NCBI RefSeq assembly: GCF_014195535.1
Contig: NZ_JACIBY010000011.1
Coordinates: 1-64,000 of the forward strand
Reading direction: 5' to 3'
Length of the DNA: 64,000 nucleotides
Origin: Runella defluvii
GTDB lineage: Bacteria > Bacteroidota > Bacteroidia > Cytophagales > Spirosomataceae
A model generated the notes under the pieces. It searched no databases. It was not told the DNA's origin and saw only the letters and a program-made list of their open reading frames with translations. The first letter of the stretch is position 1, and every line of letters starts with the position of its first letter. Below are positions 1-6,783 of this stretch, piece after piece. The translations under genes and the position numbers were made by a program.

Positions 1-81
1 ATTTAAACAACTCTTTCGAGGGTTTATTATCACTAAGTCAATATGTCAAAAAACGAGTTTATAAATTATGTATATCGGGTA

Positions 82-102
82 GGTTTCTAAAACCTCACAG
101 GT
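82..102. repeat. REP-like overlapping palindromes upstream of the transposase gene
   Basis: Two small overlapping inverted repeats are visible: GGTTTCTAAAACC (82-94) and ACCTCACAGGT (92-102). Short imperfect palindromes next to a REP-associated transposase gene are what one expects of its recognition elements, but no second copy of this exact sequence was seen in the window. Confidence 0.4.
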
Positions 103-156
103 CTGGTCTGGTTTGTAACTTCATGCAGAGCAACAAGTCTAAACCCTAAAACTTAT

Positions 157-753
157 ATGAAAGGATTAGGGTTATTTGAGCCAGATAAATTTTATCATTT
201 GGTAAATCACGCTGTTGGCAGCGAGAATCTTTTTCGATGTAGCGATAACTACTATTATTTTCTAAATCGGTATGCCTATCACACGCAGGAGGTATTAAAG
301 ACGTATGCGTACTGCCTAATGCCCAATCATTTCCATTTATTAGTTCGTGTATGCTCTTGGGACGAACTTGAAAAAGCCCCGAAATTTGAAGGAGTCGTGC
401 ACAAATTTGTAATGCAAAAAATAAGTAATTGGCTCAATGGGTATGCGAGAGCATACAATATTAAATACGAAAGGAAGGGCGCTCTTTTTATTGATTACAC
501 CAAACGATTTGAAGTAGATAATGAGGAGTACTTTACCGCGGCAGTGAATTATATTCATCAAAACCCCGTCAATCATGGATTTGTATCACATCCTTATGAC
601 TGGGAGCATTCTTCGTACCATGCTTTTCTCTCGCAAAAGAGCACAAAACTAAAGCGCGATGAAGTAGTAGAGTGGTTTAGAGGGACAAACGAATTTCAGA
701 AGTTTCATCAAATGAATAAAGGTAACCTAGATGATCTTATAGAGGGGTTTTAG
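157..753 (+). CDS. REP-associated tyrosine transposase (RAYT, Y1_Tnp/IS200-like family)
   Basis: A 198-residue protein of the HUH single-strand transposase family that cuts and rejoins REP palindromes at DNA hairpins. The metal-binding HUH motif is seen as PNHFHLLV with His58 and His60. The helix AAVNYIHQNPVNHGF places a candidate catalytic tyrosine at Tyr132, followed by the YDWEHSSY stretch typical of these proteins. The length is normal and the frame looks intact. RAYTs are usually single-copy domesticated genes rather than selfish insertion sequences. It stands alone, with palindromes just upstream and REP-like hairpins elsewhere in the window (2.0-2.2 kb and 12.2-12.3 kb). Whether those are its substrates is inference. 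Confidence 0.88.
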   Translation: MKGLGLFEPDKFYHLVNHAVGSENLFRCSDNYYYFLNRYAYHTQEVLKTYAYCLMPNHFHLLVRVCSWDELEKAPKFEGVVHKFVMQKISNWLNGYARAYNIKYERKGALFIDYTKRFEVDNEEYFTAAVNYIHQNPVNHGFVSHPYDWEHSSYHAFLSQKSTKLKRDEVVEWFRGTNEFQKFHQMNKGNLDDLIEGF

Positions 754-781
754 CCTTATTAGTTTTCGTCTTTAGGTAGGT

Positions 782-2116
782 TTACTTCGACTGGTAGGGG
801 CCATACACCGCCTTGACACGAAACGATTCGGTGGTATCGTCCAGCACCATTATTTGGTACTTTTTGCCGCCTTTTTCGACCCGTATTACCACGTGTCCAC
901 CTTCGCTTTGGAGGCGAGGCAATAGGTCAGCAATGGCCGTTTTGGCTTCTGGAAGCAGGTTGGTCATAAATACATCGCGCGGGCCTTTGTAAAACTCTTC
1001 CGAAAACATCCGCTCAAGCACATCCTTCCCTGGATGCGACGATGCCCAGCTCGGCACCACCATCACGCGTGGCTGCAAGCGAGTCAGTAACGCACCATTT
1101 TGGGAATCAGGATAACCGTGGTGGTCAACGAGTTGTACCTCTACTGGCCCTACCACCTGCGCAATTGGCGTTTCTACATCGTGCCACGCGGGTGCGCCAA
1201 ATCGAATAACCCCTTGTAAATCTCCCCCCGAGAAATAATCGAATTTCCCATAGCGAATCTGAAATACGGCACTGCACATATTTTCGTTGGGAAAATCAGC
1301 CGATTTTAGCGAAGACAGCGGTGGAAAAAGTGATGCAGTTTGGTTGCCTGACCCCGTCCACATTTCCCCATTAACGGCAATGTTTCGCACCTCAAAAGGG
1401 TATTTTTTGCTCTTCAAAAGCACAAGTTGGTCGTTACTTCCTGCCCGAAAACGCTCAATGTCCATCCCTTTGTGCTGCTGTTGCCATTGCAAAAACCGCC
1501 GATAATTACTCACCATCGAATCGGCCGTCATGGGAGTAGGATACGAGTAATCAGGCCAACCTCGGTCAATTATTTTTCGAATTGGAATTAGTTCTCCCAC
1601 TTCTGTAATTCCAGCCAAGGTATATCCAGCACTCGATTGCTTCATAACATTGAGAGGTGTACCCATGTGGTCGTCGTGGAAATGAGAAATTAGGGCGTAG
1701 TCAATAGCGGGCGAGGTCTGGTGCGCCAATGCTTTCTGAACATAGCGCGCTATCCACTCCCCTGCCTGTCGTTCGTTGGAGGGTTTTGTTGGGATATTTC
1801 GGGGCTTATTCGTCCGCCAATCTCGCGAATTAATAGCGCCCGCATCCACCAGCAAGGTTGTTCCGTCGGGAAATACCAGCAGCGTAGCACTACCTTGTCC
1901 TGTGTTGATGTGGTGAATATCTAACCCACCTTCTTTCCACTTCGGCAATGGTTTCCCTACCTGCTGCGCCAAGGAGCAAAGGGAAAAAAGGCAAAGAACA
2001 AGGAGCAAAGCCAGCCGTACAGAGGGTTGCTCACAACCAACGACTGCTGGGAATGTCGAGTGAAGACGGGGTCGCCCGAGCGATGCAGAATGTCGAATAT
2101 ATTGAGCGTAAATCAT
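782..2116 (-). CDS. exported ComEC-like metallo-beta-lactamase-fold hydrolase
   Basis: A 444-residue frame with a metallo-beta-lactamase fold. The zinc motif HFHDDH is at residues 145-150, preceded by a TGQGSATLLVFPDGTTLLVD strand pair (about 71-91) as in the C-terminal domain of ComEC/Rec2; a HHGYPDS segment further on may supply another ligand. The substrate is unknown; phosphodiesters or nucleic acids are plausible for this subfamily. A hydrophobic export segment LALLLVLCLFSLCSLAQQ lies at about 35-52 instead of at the extreme N-terminus. The roughly 30 residues before it are encoded by REP-like repeat DNA, so the annotated ATG at 2116 may not be the ancestral start. A TTG about 105 bases downstream would give a short signal peptide. 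The catalytic domain is secure, the N-terminus is not. Confidence 0.8.
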   Translation of the reverse strand: MIYAQYIRHSASLGRPRLHSTFPAVVGCEQPSVRLALLLVLCLFSLCSLAQQVGKPLPKWKEGGLDIHHINTGQGSATLLVFPDGTTLLVDAGAINSRDWRTNKPRNIPTKPSNERQAGEWIARYVQKALAHQTSPAIDYALISHFHDDHMGTPLNVMKQSSAGYTLAGITEVGELIPIRKIIDRGWPDYSYPTPMTADSMVSNYRRFLQWQQQHKGMDIERFRAGSNDQLVLLKSKKYPFEVRNIAVNGEMWTGSGNQTASLFPPLSSLKSADFPNENMCSAVFQIRYGKFDYFSGGDLQGVIRFGAPAWHDVETPIAQVVGPVEVQLVDHHGYPDSQNGALLTRLQPRVMVVPSWASSHPGKDVLERMFSEEFYKGPRDVFMTNLLPEAKTAIADLLPRLQSEGGHVVIRVEKGGKKYQIMVLDDTTESFRVKAVYGPYQSK

Positions 2117-2193
2117 TTCCGTGGGGAGGGTTGCTCACAACCCGACGACTGCTGAGAACGTGCAGAATGTCGAATATATTGAGCGTAAATCAT
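2024..2193. repeat. two REP-like repeat units overlapping the 5' end of the MBL-fold gene
   Basis: Two units each carry a hairpin of the form GGGTTG-CTCA-CAACCC: 2024-2039 with one arm mismatch and 2128-2143 perfect. Each unit also carries an identical 33-bp segment (2084-2116 and 2161-2193). Both 33-bp segments contain an ATG on the minus strand, and the first of these is the annotated start of the MBL-fold gene. Related hairpins recur at 12241-12305. Confidence 0.75.
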
Positions 2194-2264
2194 AATCCAA
2201 TGAGTAATGAAACGAAAGAAAAAACCTAAACTGGAAACCGTAAACCCTAAGCTAAAAACACCTC

Positions 2265-3119
2265 TCACTTCACCAATCGTTTGCGCAACAAAAGGTACAA
2301 GCCTAACGTCAGCAACCATTGCCCAATCATCAAGGGGAAATTGAGCTCGTTCATCATCCAAATGGTCGCCGTAGGAATAGAGCTACTCGGATAGCCCACG
2401 ACCAAAAACGCGTACAAATTATTAGCCGCATGAACCCCCAAAGGCAATTCCAGGCTTCGGTCATACACCGTAAGAAGGCCAAAAAACACCCCTACGCCAA
2501 TGTAATAAATCATGGCAATGCCCAATGAACCTGCCGCTTCTACTTCATCGTTGAAACTATGCGCCAGTCCAAACAAGATAGCGGGAATGGTCACTCCTAC
2601 CCAAAAATTCCAAGAACCAATGCCCTGCATCAAATACCCCCGAAAAAACAATTCCTCAAAAGAGGTTTGAAAAGGAATAAAAAGCAGCCCCACAATCAAC
2701 GATGGCAAAAACTCCGACCAGTTGAGGCTTAAACGGTATTTATCAGGAAAAAGCAAATAAGTAACTAGCTCCACGGCTACTGAACAGCCAAGCCAGAGTC
2801 CGCCCGACGCCGCCACGCGTTTCCAGTTGACTTGCCCCGACGGGACAATCATCGTAAACGGTGAGCGCTTGTGAATGTACTGTACACAAAACCAAAGTGT
2901 ACCCAAGGCTACGACGAAGGAGAGAAAAACCAACGCCATCACCAAGTAAATAGGCAAAGGTTGCTCGTTTGAGCGCAGTTCGACCATTGCCCAAGCGCCT
3001 GGGATAGACCCAACGACGTTGGCAATAACTACCAGCAAAAAAACCGCTACGTAAAGGCCAAGGCGGTTGTCGCCTTGCTTAGAAGCGTCAATAAAGGAGT
3101 TGGGTTGAAGGGGAAGCAT
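2265..3119 (-). CDS. CPBP family intramembrane glutamic endopeptidase
   Basis: A 284-residue polytopic membrane protein of the CPBP (CAAX protease and bacteriocin-processing, formerly Abi) family. The three signature motifs are visible: EELFFRG with Glu155, Glu156 and Arg160; FGLAHSFN with His187; and HAANN with His230 and Asn234. About seven or eight hydrophobic segments surround them, the first at 22-42. The physiological substrate cannot be told from sequence. It diverges from hsp20, and the first dyad of the shared upstream region lies only about 20 bases before its start codon, so it could share stress control (inference). REP-like DNA follows its 3' end. Confidence 0.88.
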   Translation of the reverse strand: MLPLQPNSFIDASKQGDNRLGLYVAVFLLVVIANVVGSIPGAWAMVELRSNEQPLPIYLVMALVFLSFVVALGTLWFCVQYIHKRSPFTMIVPSGQVNWKRVAASGGLWLGCSVAVELVTYLLFPDKYRLSLNWSEFLPSLIVGLLFIPFQTSFEELFFRGYLMQGIGSWNFWVGVTIPAILFGLAHSFNDEVEAAGSLGIAMIYYIGVGVFFGLLTVYDRSLELPLGVHAANNLYAFLVVGYPSSSIPTATIWMMNELNFPLMIGQWLLTLGLYLLLRKRLVK

Positions 3120-3141
3120 AGGGGTATTTGCAGCAATTTAA

Positions 3142-3194
3142 GACATTTTGTCATTAATAAAAAATGAAAATTTCGCCAATTGCGACATTTTGTC
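3142..3194. promoter_or_regulatory. paired GACATTTTGTC dyads between the CPBP and hsp20 genes
   Basis: The 16-bp sequence GACATTTTGTCATTAA occurs twice, at 3142-3157 and 3184-3199, exactly 42 bp apart (about four helical turns). Its core is a dyad GACA-TTT-TGTC. A one-mismatch version sits upstream of clpB at 60894-60904. Spacing from the proximal dyad to the hsp20 ATG is 128 bases and to the clpB ATG 130 bases. A stress-regulator binding site is likely; the protein that binds it is unknown. Confidence 0.6.
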
Positions 3195-3322
3195 ATTAAA
3201 ATTATCAAAAAAATCGCGTGGTACAGGATTTGACCTTAGTAAGGCGTTGATGCAGTAAAAAAAGCCAATAACTAGCACAACTCAATTACAAACAACATAA
3301 AAACTTAAAACTACTAGCAACC

Positions 3323-3754
3323 ATGGCAACTTTAGTAAAAACCAACGGCAACTTCCCCACTTTGTTCGGCAACGTATTCGGAAAAGATTTTAACGAGCTT
3401 TTTGCTCCCGCTAACTTGACAAACTACGGTGTCCCTGCCGTAAACATCGTTGAAGGCGAAAGCGGATTCCGTCTTGAGGTAGCTGCTCCAGGTTTGAAGA
3501 AGGAAGATTTTAAAATCAACTTGGAAAATAATGTGCTGAGCATTTCGGCTCAAAAAGAGCAAAAAACCGAAGAAACTACCGAAAAATATACGCGCAAAGA
3601 GTTTAGCTTTAACAGCTTCCGCCGCTCTTTCACGTTGCCGAATACCATCGACGGCGAGAAAATCGTAGCTACTTATACCGACGGGGTGTTGAACGTAGAG
3701 CTTCCTAAAAAAGAAGAAGCGAAGAAAACTCCTCGCTTGATTGAAATTGCGTAA
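3323..3754 (+). CDS. Hsp20/alpha-crystallin family small heat-shock protein
   Basis: A 143-residue ATP-independent holdase that binds unfolding proteins in the cytoplasm and hands them to ClpB/DnaK. The alpha-crystallin domain covers about residues 36-130, beginning PAVNIVEGESGFRLEVAAPG and containing the A-x-x-x-GVL-type strand TYTDGVLNVELPK (about 114-126) that seats the C-terminal I-x-I-type tail (here RLIEIA). The length is standard for the family. It is a single-gene unit, with two conserved dyads upstream and a strong intrinsic terminator downstream. Confidence 0.95.
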   Translation: MATLVKTNGNFPTLFGNVFGKDFNELFAPANLTNYGVPAVNIVEGESGFRLEVAAPGLKKEDFKINLENNVLSISAQKEQKTEETTEKYTRKEFSFNSFRRSFTLPNTIDGEKIVATYTDGVLNVELPKKEEAKKTPRLIEIA

Positions 3755-3782
3755 GTACGTTTGTAGGTTGGGGTCGAATGTA

Positions 3783-3854
3783 TATCGCGGTATGAGTACC
3801 GCGATACACAAATTAGAATGTGCGTCGGGGTACTCATACCCCGACGTTTTTTTT
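3783..3854 (+). terminator. double hairpin with T-run after hsp20
   Basis: Hairpin 1 has 10-bp arms 3783-3792/3797-3806. Hairpin 2 has 10-bp arms 3823-3832/3837-3846 and is followed directly by eight T residues, a textbook intrinsic terminator. The centres GGTATGAGTACC (3789-3800) and GGTACTCATACC (3829-3840) are reverse complements of each other, so the two hairpins can also pair together. Confidence 0.85.
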
Positions 3855-4884
3855 ATAACAACACTATATCGTTGGCGTTGGCGACTTCAAAGTTTTGAGT
3901 ACGTAGATTTTGGACAATCACCACAGAAGATTCACGGGCTTTGGCCACTGCTACCAAATTCCCTTCCGCATTAAGCAACTCCACCACTTCGCCCGCTTCA
4001 AAATCGCCCGCTACGTTTTTAATACCAACGGCCAAAAGGCTTTTCCGATTTTGAAGGGCTTGCGCAGCGCCATCGTCGATGGTAATACGGCCTGCCACCA
4101 AACTCCCACTGCCCAACCAGCGATTACGCGCCGAGAGGCTATTGTCTTGAGGAGCAAAAACGGTTCCTGTTTCTTCACGAATCGCGTGCAAAATGCCATC
4201 GGGTTCGTTCATTCCAAAAATAATGGTACGAATACCCATACGCGTCGCCAATTTCGCAAACGTCAGTTTCGACGTCATCCCTCCTAAGCCTACACTTGAT
4301 TTATCGCTTCGCACAAACTGAAACACGTCATTGACCTGCAACACGCGCGGAATCACTTGGCCTTTATCATCCAGCAAACCTCCTACCGACGTACAAAGCA
4401 TCAGGGTATCTGCCCCAAACCCTACGGCGATAAGCGTCGCGAGTTCGTCATTGTCCGAAAATTTCAACTCGTGGCTACTGACCACGTCGTTTTCGTTGAC
4501 GATTGGAATGATGCCGTTTTCCCACAGTTCTTGAAAGGTATCTTTCATTTGTAAAAACTGGTCGCGGTTGGCAAAGTGTCCGCGTTCGCACAGGCTTTGC
4601 GCTACGGGAATATCATAAGGCGAGAAAAACTGCGCGTATTTGTTCAACAACAATAAGTTACCGATGGCCGCTGCCGCTTTGCGTTGGGTGATTTCTCCCG
4701 CGTAGCTGCGGATGTATTGTTTCCCCGCCGCCACGGCTCCCGACGACACAATAACGACGTGGTAGTCGGTGTATAACTGCGCTACTTGGCGGGCAATTTC
4801 CACCATCACAAGCTGATTGAGTTCTCCGTTCGCTTTGGTGATGGCTGCACTTCCGAATTTTAAAACTAAGATGGGCTTTGACAT
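3853..4884 (-). CDS. proB: glutamate 5-kinase
   Basis: A 343-residue enzyme that phosphorylates L-glutamate with ATP, the first step of proline synthesis, in the cytoplasm. It opens with LVLKFGSAAITK, the amino-acid-kinase phosphate loop. VIVSSGAVAAG (about 45-55) and the NENDVVSS and NDELATLIA substrate segments follow in the usual order. A C-terminal PUA domain (about 255-340) is present. No proA gene lies next to it, so the pathway partner is elsewhere. The gene is convergent with hsp20, its stop abutting the hsp20 terminator, and sits 51 bases downstream of the phosphatase-like gene, so it may be the last gene of the hydrolase block. Confidence 0.93.
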   Translation of the reverse strand: MSKPILVLKFGSAAITKANGELNQLVMVEIARQVAQLYTDYHVVIVSSGAVAAGKQYIRSYAGEITQRKAAAAIGNLLLLNKYAQFFSPYDIPVAQSLCERGHFANRDQFLQMKDTFQELWENGIIPIVNENDVVSSHELKFSDNDELATLIAVGFGADTLMLCTSVGGLLDDKGQVIPRVLQVNDVFQFVRSDKSSVGLGGMTSKLTFAKLATRMGIRTIIFGMNEPDGILHAIREETGTVFAPQDNSLSARNRWLGSGSLVAGRITIDDGAAQALQNRKSLLAVGIKNVAGDFEAGEVVELLNAEGNLVAVAKARESSVVIVQNLRTQNFEVANANDIVLL

Positions 4885-4935
4885 ACAACTCGTAATCTTT
4901 GCCGCAAAGGTACAAAGGCTGACCCAAAGAGTACA

Positions 4936-6705
4936 CTACTTTTCAATCGTCAATTCATCTTTTACCTTCCCGTCAGGGTCGAGGCAACGATACACGAGGC
5001 GGTTGCCGTCGATGCGGATGTGCTGATACACAGGGCCGCTTTGAAAACGCGCTGCTGCATAGGGCTCCTCGGGCCATTCTTTGTGGTGACTCGGGATGCT
5101 AATGGAAATGGTATAAATCGTCCCGTTTTTTGGGGTTTCTACTATTTTTTCTGCCTTCATGGGCTTGCTGCGCATGTAATAATGCACGTGCCCGCTCATG
5201 ACCATGTCCACGTGGTAACGGTCAAAAAGAACGCCCCACTCTTTGCGGATTTGCGAATAGTCTTCTTCAAAATTATAGGGTGGAAAATGCAGCATCACAA
5301 ACTTCCATTTGGCTTTTGAATTGGCCAATTGCTGTTCTATCCAAGCCGTTTGTTCGTGGTTCAAAAACGTCCCGTCAATCATCACAAAAAGGGCATTTTG
5401 GTACTCAAACGAATACGTACGCTCTTTGGGCAACTGCGCAGGCCCGTTGGTAGGCAAGCTAAAAAGTTGTTGGTACATCGCTGCCCCAAGGCCGTCTTGG
5501 CTATCGTGGTTGCCTGGAATGGGCATCAGCGGTTTATAACTCAAAACATTGCCTGAATGATGAAAAAACTCGTCCCATTCGTCGCGGTTCAGGCCCGTAC
5601 TGACCAAATCTCCGATGATAGAATAAAACGAAATTTCGGGGTGGCGGGCTAACGTTTTTTGCGCCATTGCTCCCCAGTCGGGCGACTTGTGGGTATCGCC
5701 AAACCAAATGAACGAAAAGCCTTCGGGCGTAGCCGCTTGGGTTTTAAACGACGCTACTTCCGACCAGCCACCGCTCGCCGAACCTACCCGATAGTAGTAC
5801 GTAGTGGCGGGTTGTAATCCTTTCAAATGCGCCGAAAAATGATTGATGTAACGGTCGTTGCGAAGAAGTCGGTCTTCTATCGTTATCATCGAAGCTTCTG
5901 TCCGTACAGTATCCTTTGTTTGGGCTTTCCAATAGAGCACTTGCCCTTTTGTTACGTTGGGTCGCGTGCGCCACTGCACGTCCATCGTTGTTTTGGGATC
6001 GCCGCTGAGGTTGAGCACTACTTGGTCAGGACGCGGCTGCGACGGGTAAAGTGTCTGTCGAAACGCGTTTTTTAAATGAGCTTCCCGCGCCCGTCCCCGA
6101 ATCGTCGTAAAGAGAATTTGACCTCGTAACGACTCAGGCACTTCTTCAAGTACCAAATCGTCCCAATCGTGGTAAGTAAACGCGCCCACTTTCATTTCGC
6201 GAAACTGTTGATTGGCAGGCAACACCCGCGCAATCTTTACTTTGTCACCCTTTTTTTGAGGACCGACGCTGATAAAATAGACAGGACGGTGTTTGTCAAA
6301 TCCGTTTATTCCCAACTGAACGGTTCCTTTGTTAAACTTCTTTTGCCAAACTTCGTAGGTATATTCTTCGTTTTTGACTTGCATAGTAGTTTTTTGGAAA
6401 CCACTTTTAGCCAGCCAAAATGGAGGAACTTTCTGGGCTTGGTCGCGCATGAGCGAAACCACCACGGGCGCGTTTACCTCAAACGTCCAATAGCGCGTCG
6501 CTAAAATTTGGCGTTCTTGTGCCGACAAAAAATCAAGAATGTATTCGTCCGAAATTGTGTCTAACTGAGCGGGAGTCAATTGTTGGTACAAGCGCGTCAC
6601 CGCGCCGTCGAGTACTTCTTTGACCGTGGTTTGGGCTTGGAGTTTGAACGTAAAAAAAGCAAGAAAAACGAATGGTGTGAGAAAACGTAATTGCATAAAA
6701 ATCAA
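4936..6705 (-). CDS. exported purple-acid-phosphatase-like metallophosphoesterase
   Basis: A 589-residue protein with an N-terminal signal peptide (about 1-25), a poorly conserved region to about 220, a fibronectin-III-like purple acid phosphatase N-domain (about 225-325; DVQWRTRPN and TTYYYRVGS are visible) and a calcineurin-like catalytic domain. Metal-ligand motifs are GDTH (336-339), GDLVSTG (from 365), GNHD (398-401), His473 in MLHFPPY, and GHVH (505-508). This arrangement predicts release of phosphate from organic phosphoesters outside the cytoplasm. It follows the GDPD-esterase fusion gene after a 78-base gap holding an inverted repeat, consistent with a phosphorus- or lipid-scavenging block. 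The natural substrate is not known. Confidence 0.88.
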   Translation of the reverse strand: MIFMQLRFLTPFVFLAFFTFKLQAQTTVKEVLDGAVTRLYQQLTPAQLDTISDEYILDFLSAQERQILATRYWTFEVNAPVVVSLMRDQAQKVPPFWLAKSGFQKTTMQVKNEEYTYEVWQKKFNKGTVQLGINGFDKHRPVYFISVGPQKKGDKVKIARVLPANQQFREMKVGAFTYHDWDDLVLEEVPESLRGQILFTTIRGRAREAHLKNAFRQTLYPSQPRPDQVVLNLSGDPKTTMDVQWRTRPNVTKGQVLYWKAQTKDTVRTEASMITIEDRLLRNDRYINHFSAHLKGLQPATTYYYRVGSASGGWSEVASFKTQAATPEGFSFIWFGDTHKSPDWGAMAQKTLARHPEISFYSIIGDLVSTGLNRDEWDEFFHHSGNVLSYKPLMPIPGNHDSQDGLGAAMYQQLFSLPTNGPAQLPKERTYSFEYQNALFVMIDGTFLNHEQTAWIEQQLANSKAKWKFVMLHFPPYNFEEDYSQIRKEWGVLFDRYHVDMVMSGHVHYYMRSKPMKAEKIVETPKNGTIYTISISIPSHHKEWPEEPYAAARFQSGPVYQHIRIDGNRLVYRCLDPDGKVKDELTIEK

Positions 6706-6724
6706 TTAATTAAAACTTATTTGT

Positions 6725-6775
6725 ACCTTCCCGAAAGTTTTAAACTTTCGGGAAGATGGTAACTTTCGGGAAGGT
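6725..6775. repeat. three-part inverted repeat with alternative pairings
   Basis: CTTCCCGAAAGTTT (6727-6740) pairs with 6742-6755. The slightly shifted segment 6725-6739 pairs perfectly over 15 bp with 6761-6775. The left arm can therefore form either of two mutually exclusive hairpins. It fills most of the gap between two minus-strand hydrolase genes and could act as a terminator, attenuator or mRNA stabiliser. Confidence 0.7.
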
Positions 6776-6783
6776 GCAATTTC

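Noticed and set aside
2113-2361. 82-codon minus-strand frame overlapping the CPBP gene and REP-like DNA
   Set aside because: Half of it is a shadow of the CPBP gene in another frame and the rest is repeat DNA; no start context or family match.
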